DNA of 5,761 nucleotides. Source: Gemmatimonadaceae bacterium. GTDB taxonomy: Bacteria; Gemmatimonadota; Gemmatimonadetes; Gemmatimonadales; Gemmatimonadaceae. The notes under the pieces were generated by a model that worked only from the letters and a program-made list of their open reading frames with translations, ran no database searches and was not told the origin of the DNA. The stretch covers positions 1 through 5,761 of the forward strand of contig JANXUN010000118.1 of the NCBI GenBank assembly GCA_025356185.1, given 5' to 3'. A program made the translations under genes and the position numbers. Below are positions 1 through 5,761 of this stretch, in pieces (position 1 is the stretch's first letter; every line of letters begins with the position of its first letter).

Positions 1-307
1 CCGCGGCGTTGTTGACGAGAATGTCGAGACGACCATGCGTGTCGACAAGTTCGTCAACCACCGCTTTCACGCGCGGTTGATCACGCACGTCGAGTGCAAC
101 CGTCGACGCTTTGCCGCCACCCGCAGTGACAAGTGCAAGTGCCGCTTCAAGATGCTCTGGTTTGCGACTGGCCATAACCACATGCGCGCCGAGCGCGGAG
201 AGCAGTGTCGAGATGCCCAGCCCGATGCCGGTGCCGCCTCCCGTCACGAGCGCAACCTGCCCGTCCAGCAATCCATCGCGAAACACTGACGAAGTCGAAG
301 TAGTCAT
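1..307 (-). CDS. Short-chain dehydrogenase/reductase, N-terminal part (2,4-dienoyl-CoA reductase-like)
   Basis: This is an NAD(P)-dependent oxidoreductase of the classical SDR family. The left window edge cuts it after 102 codons, so the catalytic Ser-Tyr-Lys residues are not visible. What is seen is the Rossmann cofactor-binding half: TGGGTGIG at residues 22-29 (the TGxxxGxG dinucleotide loop), basic residues in ASRK at 46-49 that usually favour NADPH, LDV at 72-74 near the adenine pocket, and NNAA at 99-102. The stretch TLLSALGAHVVMASRK resembles the 2,4-dienoyl-CoA reductase branch (DECR type), which removes double bases from unsaturated acyl-CoA for beta-oxidation, that is, reduces 2,4-dienoyl-CoA; this subfamily call is by recall of the family. 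The ATG at 307 gives a 16-residue lead before the first strand. A weak GGA lies 7 nt upstream of it; a GTG at residue 8 is an alternative start. It lies 31 bp after rnhB on the same strand and is probably co-transcribed. Other SDR substrates remain possible. Confidence 0.93.
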   Translation of the reverse strand, partial: MTTSTSSVFRDGLLDGQVALVTGGGTGIGLGISTLLSALGAHVVMASRKPEHLEAALALVTAGGGKASTVALDVRDQPRVKAVVDELVDTHGRLDILVNNAA

Positions 308-338
308 GCGCGCATCCGGTGTGTGGCGAAGGGAAACC

Positions 339-974
339 CTACAGCAGGGCGTCGAGCGTCACCTGCTCGTCGAGACAAAAGCTGCGTCGATGATGGGGTG
401 TGAGTCCGTGCTCCGCCAGCGCGGACATATGTTGCATCGTACCATAGCCCACGTTTCGTTCCCACGCGTACGCCGGATACCGCCGCGCAAGCGCGTGCAT
501 GAGGCGATCACGCGTGACTTTGGCGACAATCGACGCGCACGCAATGGCGTAGCATTTCGCGTCGCCCTTTACCACGGCGGTGTGCACGACGCCCAACGAC
601 TTGAACGGTTTCCCATCTACCAGCACGTGGTTGGGCGCACAGCCCAGCCGCGGTTCAATGCGCGCCAGTGCACGTCGCATGGCGAGCGCGGTGGCGTGAT
701 AGATGTTGATGCGGTCCACTTCGCGGGCCGACGCCGCGCCAAACGAAATCGCAAGCGCATGTGCGCGAATGAGCACAGCAAGTCGTTCGCGCGTCTCGGC
801 CGTGAGTTGCTTCGAGTCATTCACGCCCGCGATCGCGCGACGATCATGCGGCATGACAATCGCGCATGCGACAACGGGGCCCGCGAGCGGGCCCCGTCCA
901 ACTTCGTCAACACCGACAATATGTGTGCCGAACTGCGCGCGCAGATCGCGCTCGATCGGGCTCCAGCGAGCCAC
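339..974 (-). CDS. rnhB: Ribonuclease HII
   Basis: This cytoplasmic endonuclease cleaves RNA in RNA-DNA hybrids and nicks 5' of single ribonucleotides in duplex DNA, starting ribonucleotide excision repair. It has 211 residues, a normal full length. The metal-binding DEDD set is complete: D23 and E24 in VDEVGRGPLAGPV, D120 in LVDGKP and D138 in VKGD. DSKQL (53-57), ASIVAKVTRD (147-156) and the GRG motif (26-28) are intact. Y177 in GYGT sits 39 residues after D138, the same spacing as the Tyr that senses the RNA-DNA junction in Thermotoga RNase HII. The start is GTG at 974, the only candidate after the in-frame stop shared with the end of rplS. Its Shine-Dalgarno is poor (GAAG only 3 nt away), so translation may depend on coupling to rplS, whose stop is 9 bp upstream. 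rplS followed by rnhB is a widespread bacterial gene order. Confidence 0.97.
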   Translation of the reverse strand: MARWSPIERDLRAQFGTHIVGVDEVGRGPLAGPVVACAIVMPHDRRAIAGVNDSKQLTAETRERLAVLIRAHALAISFGAASAREVDRINIYHATALAMRRALARIEPRLGCAPNHVLVDGKPFKSLGVVHTAVVKGDAKCYAIACASIVAKVTRDRLMHALARRYPAYAWERNVGYGTMQHMSALAEHGLTPHHRRSFCLDEQVTLDALL

Positions 975-983
975 GTACTTCGA

Positions 984-1349
984 TCAGCTCGCTGACGTCG
1001 GCTTGGTGACCTTGCGCTCTTTGATGCGCGCGGCTTTGCCGACCACATCGCGCAGGTAGTACAGCTTGGCGCGACGCACTGCACCGCGACGCACGACAAC
1101 CAAGTCAGCAATCATCGGGCTGTGTAGCGGGAAAATACGCTCCACGCCGACACCGTTGGAAATCTTGCGGACGGTGAACGTCTCACTGACGCCGCCACCG
1201 CGACGTGCAATGCAGACGCCTTCAAACGCCTGGATACGCTCCTTGTCGCCTTCTTTCACGCGCACGTTCACGCGCACCGTGTCGCCCGGACGAAATGGGG
1301 AGACGGAATCCTTCATCCACTCTTTTTGCGTTTCGATAAACGGGTGCAT
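984..1349 (-). CDS. rplS: Large-subunit ribosomal protein bL19
   Basis: bL19 is a structural protein of the 50S subunit, at the interface with 30S. The 121-residue product matches the family along its whole length: FRPGDTVRVNVRVKEGDKERIQAFEGV (residues 19-45), the FTVRKISNGVGVER core (58-71), FPLHSP (73-78), RRGAVRRAKLYYLR (87-100) and GKAARIKER (104-112). I prefer the ATG at 1349 because GGAG at 1358-1355 lies 5 nt upstream. A GTG at 1355 would add two residues (Met-Lys) but overlaps that GGAG. The usual upstream partners rpsP, rimM and trmD are absent, since the next gene upstream is divergent, so rplS probably leads its own transcript with rnhB and the reductase downstream. The ribosome-binding site is partly inside a predicted hairpin, which suggests translational control; this is inference. 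Confidence 0.97.
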   Translation of the reverse strand: MHPFIETQKEWMKDSVSPFRPGDTVRVNVRVKEGDKERIQAFEGVCIARRGGGVSETFTVRKISNGVGVERIFPLHSPMIADLVVVRRGAVRRAKLYYLRDVVGKAARIKERKVTKPTSAS

Positions 1350-1354
1350 CTTCA

Positions 1355-1377
1355 CTCCGGGGCCAGCTTCAGCCCGG
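1355..1377 (-). promoter_or_regulatory. rplS ribosome-binding site inside a hairpin
   Basis: Read on the minus strand, CCGGG (1377-1373) pairs with CCCGG (1361-1357). One further C-G pair (1372:1363) forms across a bulged C at 1362, leaving a loop of about 8 nt (1371-1364). The 3' arm contains the first two bases of the GGAG Shine-Dalgarno at 1358-1355, so folding would reduce ribosome access to the ATG at 1349. Pairing and overlap are seen in the sequence. Regulation, for example autogenous control by bL19, is inferred. It does not match any L19 leader family that I can recall in detail. Confidence 0.4.
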
Positions 1378-1608
1378 TTTTAAGTGCTGCAGATCCGGAC
1401 GGCCCGACTGCTGGGTCGACACCGGTGCGAGAGGCCATGACGCGGAAACGGGAGCGATGTCCCCCGAACCGGAACCGACGTGGCATCGCCGCTCGAGGAG
1501 GTCGCGGAGGTCCGCTGGCCCCACAAGGACGTGGTACTTGAACGTGCGACGGTCCACCTGAATCATCGACGGCATTCCGGTGGAGCTTTGAAGCATAAGG
1601 GAGATCGG

Positions 1609-1626
1609 ACCATTGGCGCCAGTGGT
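1609..1626. promoter_or_regulatory. 18-bp near-palindrome, candidate operator
   Basis: ACCATTGGCGCCAGTGGT reads almost the same on both strands: 8 of 9 base pairs around the centre at 1617/1618 are symmetric, and the single mismatch is the pair 1613/1622. It lies 48 bp upstream of the oligopeptidase TTG and about 260 bp upstream of rplS. This position and symmetry suit a dimeric repressor or activator site for one or both divergent genes. No known regulator consensus is recognised, and a chance palindrome in GC-rich DNA is possible. Confidence 0.3.
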
Positions 1627-1629
1627 TTA

Positions 1630-1670
1630 CCTTTCCAAAAGGCCAAATTGCGTCGACCACCAGCCAAATT
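1630..1670. repeat. Short inverted repeat and 21-bp-spaced direct repeat upstream of the oligopeptidase gene
   Basis: CCTTT (1630-1634) and AAAGG (1638-1642) form an inverted repeat around CCA. GCCAAATT then occurs twice, at 1642-1649 and 1663-1670, exactly 21 bp apart, which is two turns of B-DNA and would put the two copies on the same helix face. The second copy ends 3 bp before the TTG start codon. The repeats are seen directly; a role in binding a regulator, or in keeping the start region AT-rich and open, is inferred. Confidence 0.3.
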
Positions 1671-1673
1671 CCA

Positions 1674-3740
1674 TTGATCTCGTATCCAAATACCCGGAAA
1701 GACGCCGTCATCGACCAATATCACGGGTCGACGGTCGCCGACCCCTTCCGGTGGCTGGAAGATGACACCTCCGCCGAGACGAAAGCGTGGGTCGCCGAGC
1801 AGAACGCGGTCACCCTGAGGTATCTGCGAGCGCTCCCCTACCGAGACCAACTTCGCGAGCGGATGACGGCGCTGGTGAACTATCCGCGAGAATCGGCGCC
1901 CGAGGTCAGAAAGGGGTGGCACCTGTTCGCGCGAAACGACGGTCTGCAAAACCAAGCCGTGTACTATTTGCAGCGTGGCGAGGCAGGTTCGCCGGACGTT
2001 TTGATCGATCCGAACGCACTATCGATTGACGGTACCACGCGCGTGTCCATGCTGACATTCGACGCCGAGGCCACGCACATCGCGTATATGGTGAGCGAGT
2101 CCGGTTCAGATTGGCAAACCATTCGCGTCCTTGACGTCGCAACGCGAACGGCTCTTTCGGATCGCATCGACTGGGTGAAAGTCTCCGCCATCGCGTGGTT
2201 TCGCGATGGCTTTTTTTATAGTCGATATCCAAAGCCTGTTGAATCCGCCGCTGCCTATTCCGTGATGAACGAAGATCATCACGTGTTCTACCATCAGCTC
2301 GGAACACCACAGTCGGCCGATCGGCTGGTCTATCGCGACGCCGAGCATCCACAGCGATTCCATCAGCTGAGCACGACCGACGACGAACGCTATGCACTGC
2401 TCTACATCAGCGACCGTGGTCAAGGCAAAGACGGCATGGCATTGTCGGTCATGGATCTGCGCAACGGTATCGGCGACTTTCGCGAAGTATGGACCAGCTT
2501 CGACGACGACCTCAGTGTGCTCGACAACATCGATGACCAGTTGGTGGTGGTCACAAATCGGCACGCCCCGAATCGTCGAGTGGTGCTTATCGATCCGAAC
2601 GCGCCAGACGAAACGCAGTGGCGCACGATTCTCCCCGAGCGCGCTGAGCCGCTCGATGGCATTTCGGCAACTGGCGGTCGACTGTTCGCGACGTACCTGA
2701 AAGACGTGGCCACGCGCGTGTTGGTGCACCACATGGATGGGACGCTGGATCGTGAACTAGTCATGCCGGGCGTCGGCACCGCGGTTGGTTTTGCCGGCGA
2801 GCGCGGAGCACGTGCGACGTATTTTACGTTCACGTCATTTAGCGAACCCGCCACGGTGTACCGCTATGATATTGCGAGCGGAGCGCAAACGCTGCACCGC
2901 GCAGCACAGCTTCCGTTCGATGCGTCGCAATTTGAGACGCAGCAAGTGTTTGTCGCGAGCAAAGATGGGACGCGTATTCCGGCGTTCATTGTCGCGAAGC
3001 GCGGAGTCATCCGCGATGGCAATAACCCGACCCTGTTGTACGGCTACGGGGGGTTCAACATTTCGCTCGTGCCCACCTTTAGCGCGTTGCGCATCGCGTT
3101 TCTCGAACAGGGCGGCGTGTTTGTGCACATGAACTTGCGCGGCGGCGCCGAATACGGTGAAGACTGGCACAAAGCGGGGATGAAGGCGCAGAAACAAAAC
3201 GTCTTTGACGATGCCATCGCGATCGCGGAGTGGCTTATCGCTGAGGGCTACACGCAATCATCGCGTTTGGCTATTCAGGGCGGATCAAACGGCGGTCTGT
3301 TAGTGGGCGCAATCATGACGCAACGGCCATCCCTGTGCGCTGTCGCCTTGCCCGCCGTCGGCGTGCTGGACATGTTGCGCTTTCACAAGTTTACAATCGG
3401 CTGGAACTGGATCGCCGACTACGGATCGAGCGATGATGCTGACGGATTTGGGTATTTGTTTGCGTACTCACCGTTGCACAACTTGCGCGATGGAACCGCT
3501 TACCCGGCGACGCTGATTACAACCGCCGATCACGATGATCGCGTCGTGCCAGCGCACTCGTTCAAGTTTGCCGCGCGCTTGCAGGAGGCACACGCAGGCG
3601 ATGCGCCCGTACTCATCCGCGTCGAAATGCAATCGGGGCACGGCGGCACATCGCTGGCGAAAAGCATCGACGAAGCCGCCGATGTGTATGCATTTCTCTT
3701 TCACAATCTCGGAGTCACGCCGCACGAGATCACGGCGTAA
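1674..3740 (+). CDS. Prolyl oligopeptidase, serine peptidase family S9A
   Basis: This enzyme cleaves short peptides on the carboxyl side of proline. The 688-residue length is normal for the family. Order: N-terminal segment (about 1-70, including YHGSTVADPFRWLEDD), a beta-propeller gate (about 70-410) and an alpha/beta-hydrolase domain (about 415-688). The catalytic triad is S538 in GGSNGG, D621 in ADHDDRV and H656 in SGHGG. By alignment from memory with porcine prolyl oligopeptidase, Y458 in YGYGGFN matches the oxyanion tyrosine, W579 the proline-stacking tryptophan and R623 the substrate-binding arginine. The start is TTG at 1674: no ATG, GTG or TTG lies between it and the in-frame stop at 1596-1598, and conserved sequence begins at residue 4. 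No Shine-Dalgarno and no signal peptide are visible, so a cytoplasmic location is likely. Initiation might be leaderless or coupled to a small upstream frame through the TTGA overlap. The gene converges on the cytochrome gene. Confidence 0.96.
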   Translation: MISYPNTRKDAVIDQYHGSTVADPFRWLEDDTSAETKAWVAEQNAVTLRYLRALPYRDQLRERMTALVNYPRESAPEVRKGWHLFARNDGLQNQAVYYLQRGEAGSPDVLIDPNALSIDGTTRVSMLTFDAEATHIAYMVSESGSDWQTIRVLDVATRTALSDRIDWVKVSAIAWFRDGFFYSRYPKPVESAAAYSVMNEDHHVFYHQLGTPQSADRLVYRDAEHPQRFHQLSTTDDERYALLYISDRGQGKDGMALSVMDLRNGIGDFREVWTSFDDDLSVLDNIDDQLVVVTNRHAPNRRVVLIDPNAPDETQWRTILPERAEPLDGISATGGRLFATYLKDVATRVLVHHMDGTLDRELVMPGVGTAVGFAGERGARATYFTFTSFSEPATVYRYDIASGAQTLHRAAQLPFDASQFETQQVFVASKDGTRIPAFIVAKRGVIRDGNNPTLLYGYGGFNISLVPTFSALRIAFLEQGGVFVHMNLRGGAEYGEDWHKAGMKAQKQNVFDDAIAIAEWLIAEGYTQSSRLAIQGGSNGGLLVGAIMTQRPSLCAVALPAVGVLDMLRFHKFTIGWNWIADYGSSDDADGFGYLFAYSPLHNLRDGTAYPATLITTADHDDRVVPAHSFKFAARLQEAHAGDAPVLIRVEMQSGHGGTSLAKSIDEAADVYAFLFHNLGVTPHEITA

Positions 3741-3761
3741 CTCTGCAATTGCGGTTCGTTT

Positions 3762-4334
3762 TTACTTAAGCGCTTGCAACTCGGCTGCACTCCATTGAGA
3801 CGTACGCGCTTTGTGTTCCGTGCGCGCCGCAGCGACGGCGGCAACGGTGACGGGGGCTGCAGAATTGCCCCAACTGCCGCGGATGTACGTCAACACCGAC
3901 GCGATTTCCACATCGCTGAGCGGAACGCCTTTGCCGTACGCCTGCATGACGGCCACGTAGTTTTTTCCCTTCACCGCCACCGGCCCCTTCATGCCGTTGA
4001 GCACGATGGCGATGGCGCGAGCGGATGATCCCGTCACCAATTCCGCGCCAACCAGCGGCGGCACACTGTCTGCGGCACCTTCGCCGTTTTGCCCGTGACA
4101 CGACGCACAGCTCGCATACACCGACTGTCCCTGCACCATCAAAAAGCTGGTGGAGGGCGCGGCGGTTGACGGCACTGCATTCGCCCGATTGGTCGAATCA
4201 GTCGTCTTCTGCGCGACTGCAGCCGCCGACGTGGTGTCGACTTTTTCTGAAACGTCGCCGCCGCATGCTGTCAGCAGAGCGCACGACAGCAATGCCGCAG
4301 CACAGGCGTTTTGAAACCGTAAAACAGACATCAT
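3762..4334 (-). CDS. Small lipoprotein c-type cytochrome (class I)
   Basis: This is an electron carrier that binds one covalent heme and is probably anchored in the periplasm; its redox partner is unknown. Counting from the chosen ATG at 4334, it has 190 residues. A signal sequence with a hydrophobic core ends in the lipobox LTAC, with C24 as the lipidated cysteine. A Ser/Thr/Ala-rich, probably disordered linker (about 28-63) precedes the heme domain. CASCH (C76, C79, H80) is the heme site. M130 in YVAVMQAYG is the likely sixth ligand, with M115 as an alternative. The domain closes with LSDVEIASVLTYIRGSWGN (139-157), typical of this cytochrome group. A tail ends in SQWSAAELQALK. A frame opening 28 codons upstream would bury the signal sequence and overlap the preceding gene, so I reject it. 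It lies 26 bp after the DUF885 gene, probably co-transcribed, with a weak Shine-Dalgarno. A second ATG directly follows the first. Confidence 0.9.
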   Translation of the reverse strand: MMSVLRFQNACAAALLSCALLTACGGDVSEKVDTTSAAAVAQKTTDSTNRANAVPSTAAPSTSFLMVQGQSVYASCASCHGQNGEGAADSVPPLVGAELVTGSSARAIAIVLNGMKGPVAVKGKNYVAVMQAYGKGVPLSDVEIASVLTYIRGSWGNSAAPVTVAAVAAARTEHKARTSQWSAAELQALK

Positions 4335-4360
4335 AAAATCGCTATTCGTTAAGTGAGTCG

Positions 4361-5761
4361 TTACTTGGCTTTGACCGGGAACGGCCGCGGTGGCGGCAGA
4401 TCGTCTGCAAACCGCCAAGGCGTGAGCCCTTCACGCGTGAGTGGCAATTTAAGCAGTCGCGCGCGAATCATCGCGATCGGCATCGGCCCGCCCTGAATCA
4501 CGGCATCGTGAAACTCGCGATCCGTCATCTTTTTCGACATCACCATCTCTTTGTACAGCGCGCGCAATTCGAGCCCGCCCAACATGTACGCCGCTTGATA
4601 GGTCGGCGAATAGCTGCCGTTAAACGAGCGACGGACCTCACCCTCGGCGTTCGCGCGTTCAAAGTTGACCGTGTCGACGAGGAATTGAATCGCCTGTTCT
4701 GGCGTCATCTTGCCCAAGTGAAAATTGAGGGAAAAAATGATGCGCGCGCTGCGATGCATGCGCCAAAACAGCGCACCGATGCGATCTTCGGGTGTCACGT
4801 GAAAATCGTGATCCCACAAAAACATCTCCCAATACAGCGACTGCCCTTCGTTCCAGAACGGCGTCGAGAACAGTCGGCGATGCGAGTTGTAGCGGGCCGA
4901 CATGAATCCTTGCAAATGGTGGCCGGGATTCAGTTCGTGAAACACCGTGGCGTGCGAAAAGTGCGGGTTGTTCCCGCGTAGACTCATCAACTTTTCGTCG
5001 TCGGTCATGTCTTCGGTGGGATACGACACTTGGATCATGTCGCCACCCAGAAAGAACGGATTCACGCGCTGCCGATCTGCTGACATCATCTCCATGCGCC
5101 AGTCTTCACGCGCGAGCGCCGGGATCGTGATCCAATCGTGCTGATCAAAAAATGCTTCGGCTTGACGCGCAAGGTCGCGAATGAGATCGGGTTGTTTGCC
5201 CGGTTCGACATACGTGTTCTTCACCTTCTCCATCGCCGCTTTCCAATCGTCGCCAAAACCCATTTCGCGCGCGGCCTTTTTGGCTTCACTCAAACTGAAC
5301 GCGTATTCCTTTTCGGCGATCGCAATAAGTTCAGGGGCCGTGTACGGAATCATTTCGTGACGCAAATCGGTCTCAAGGCCCTCTGCACCGATTGGATCGC
5401 CGATGATTGGACCGGTGTTGTCGGTCGCCGCACCACCGCCGCGTCCCCCGCCGCCGGCACCAGCGCCTGCTCCGCCACCTCGCGCGGCGCCGCCTGCCGC
5501 GGCAGCCGCCGCAACGGTCGGTGCGGCAGATAATCCAACGATGCGTGAACGAATCGTTTGCGCGTAGCGTTGCATTGACTCATCGAGCTTTTGATACGGA
5601 TTGGTAGCCCACCACGAAAAAAGCGGATCGTAGCCGTTATAAAAACCGTACCACTGACGCATCACGTTACGGATCGCATCGACGTGGTCGGCGGCCCGAT
5701 TGCCAACCGTGCGACTGATTTTCGGTGCGGCAACGCGTGCGCGTGATGAGTCGGTAGCCGC
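4361..5761 (-). CDS. DUF885 family zinc metallopeptidase-like protein, N-terminus outside the window
   Basis: The frame is open to the right edge; 466 residues are visible and perhaps 100 or more are missing, so no signal peptide can be judged. Counting from the first codon in the window, the zinc motif HELNPGHHLQ is at 275-284, with H275 and H281 as likely metal ligands and E276 as the general base. E305 in FWNEGQSLYWE is a plausible third ligand, as in other HExxPGH members of this family. Further family-like segments are YSPTYQAAYMLGGLELRAL and the C-terminal FHDAVIQGGPMPIAMIR. DUF885 proteins are mostly uncharacterised and often carry export signals; peptidase activity is inferred from the motif. 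An Ala/Gly/Arg-only tract of 29 residues (nucleotides 5426-5512) interrupts the N-terminal helical region. An internal GTG at 5665 is not the true start, because coding sequence such as RAADHVDAIRNVMRQWYGF runs through it. The cytochrome gene follows in the same direction. Confidence 0.92.
   Translation of the reverse strand, partial: AATDSSRARVAAPKISRTVGNRAADHVDAIRNVMRQWYGFYNGYDPLFSWWATNPYQKLDESMQRYAQTIRSRIVGLSAAPTVAAAAAAGGAARGGGAGAGAGGGGRGGGAATDNTGPIIGDPIGAEGLETDLRHEMIPYTAPELIAIAEKEYAFSLSEAKKAAREMGFGDDWKAAMEKVKNTYVEPGKQPDLIRDLARQAEAFFDQHDWITIPALAREDWRMEMMSADRQRVNPFFLGGDMIQVSYPTEDMTDDEKLMSLRGNNPHFSHATVFHELNPGHHLQGFMSARYNSHRRLFSTPFWNEGQSLYWEMFLWDHDFHVTPEDRIGALFWRMHRSARIIFSLNFHLGKMTPEQAIQFLVDTVNFERANAEGEVRRSFNGSYSPTYQAAYMLGGLELRALYKEMVMSKKMTDREFHDAVIQGGPMPIAMIRARLLKLPLTREGLTPWRFADDLPPPRPFPVKAK

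Larger units (their letters stand above)
1378..1673. other. Divergent intergenic region between rplS and the prolyl oligopeptidase gene
   Basis: About 300 bp without a confidently assigned gene. I see no clear sigma-70 promoter on either strand; the best plus-strand candidate is TTGAAC (1538-1543) with AATCAT (1561-1566) at 17-bp spacing, only 4/6 matches each. Two short open frames lie antisense to each other on shared codon boundaries. The minus-strand frame (ATG at 1596, stop at 1369-1371) ends 19 nt before the rplS ATG. The plus-strand frame (GTG at 1480, stop at 1675-1677) overlaps the TTG start of the oligopeptidase gene as TTGA. Both show high G/C at third positions, but neither product is recognised and neither start has a good Shine-Dalgarno. 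The right third of the region carries several symmetric elements, listed separately. Confidence 0.6.

Noticed and set aside
111..995. A long plus-strand open frame of 294 codons across the rnhB region
   Set aside because: It lies antisense to rnhB and the reductase, both of which show intact family motifs. Its product is rich in Arg, His and Ala with no recognisable domain, as expected for a shadow frame in GC-rich DNA.
1357..1381. Plus-strand reading of the rplS hairpin: GC stem followed by TTTT, resembling an intrinsic terminator
   Set aside because: No plus-strand gene lies upstream that would need it. The same symmetry is better placed as a structure over the minus-strand rplS ribosome-binding site.
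2211..2217. Run of seven T inside the oligopeptidase gene, a possible slippage or frameshift site
   Set aside because: The reading frame continues intact through it (Gly-Phe-Phe-Tyr-Ser) and the protein matches the family on both sides, so there is no sign of a frameshift.
2106..2732. Minus-strand open frame of 208 codons opposite the oligopeptidase propeller region
   Set aside because: It is antisense to a gene with an unbroken family match, and its product shows no familiar motif.
4335..4418. Extended start for the cytochrome gene, 28 codons further upstream
   Set aside because: The extension overlaps the end of the DUF885 gene and would place a polar, arginine-containing stretch before the lipoprotein signal sequence, breaking a clear lipobox arrangement.
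4508..4981. Plus-strand open frame of 157 codons opposite the metallopeptidase gene
   Set aside because: It is fully antisense to the conserved HELNPGHH region and has no recognisable domain.

Overview
This window looks like an ordinary chromosomal stretch from a GC-rich Gram-negative bacterium. The cues are strong G/C preference at third codon positions, GTG and TTG starts, a lipid-anchored c-type cytochrome, a serine prolyl oligopeptidase and a DUF885 metallopeptidase with a Gly/Ala/Arg-rich insert. That mix resembles Gemmatimonadota or Acidobacteriota-like soil and water lineages. This placement is a guess from content, not a computed assignment. No rRNA, tRNA, CRISPR array, insertion sequence or phage gene was found.

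Layout, left to right. (1) Positions 1-1349, minus strand: a housekeeping cluster read right to left, rplS (ribosomal protein bL19), then rnhB (RNase HII) 9 bp later, then 31 bp later the start of a short-chain dehydrogenase/reductase resembling 2,4-dienoyl-CoA reductases, cut by the left window edge. (2) Positions 1350-1673: a roughly 325-bp divergent intergenic region between rplS and the next gene. It holds a hairpin overlapping the rplS ribosome-binding site, an 18-bp near-palindrome, a short inverted repeat and a 21-bp-spaced direct repeat. (3) Positions 1674-3740, plus strand: a complete cytosolic-type prolyl oligopeptidase (family S9A) with all catalytic residues present. (4) Positions 3762-5761, minus strand: a DUF885 metallopeptidase missing its N-terminus at the right edge, followed 26 bp later by a small lipoprotein cytochrome c that converges on the oligopeptidase gene with only 21 bp between the stop codons.

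Functionally, the left cluster joins translation (bL19), removal of RNA from DNA (RNase HII) and probably fatty-acid metabolism (the reductase). The right half suggests peptide use: a cytosolic oligopeptidase beside a probable exported metallopeptidase, plus a periplasmic electron carrier. I found no convincing undescribed system. The most worthwhile signals are in the rplS/oligopeptidase intergenic region: possible structure-controlled translation of rplS, possible small leader ORFs on both strands, and operator-like symmetry. The alanine/glycine/arginine tract inside the metallopeptidase is also worth a look.
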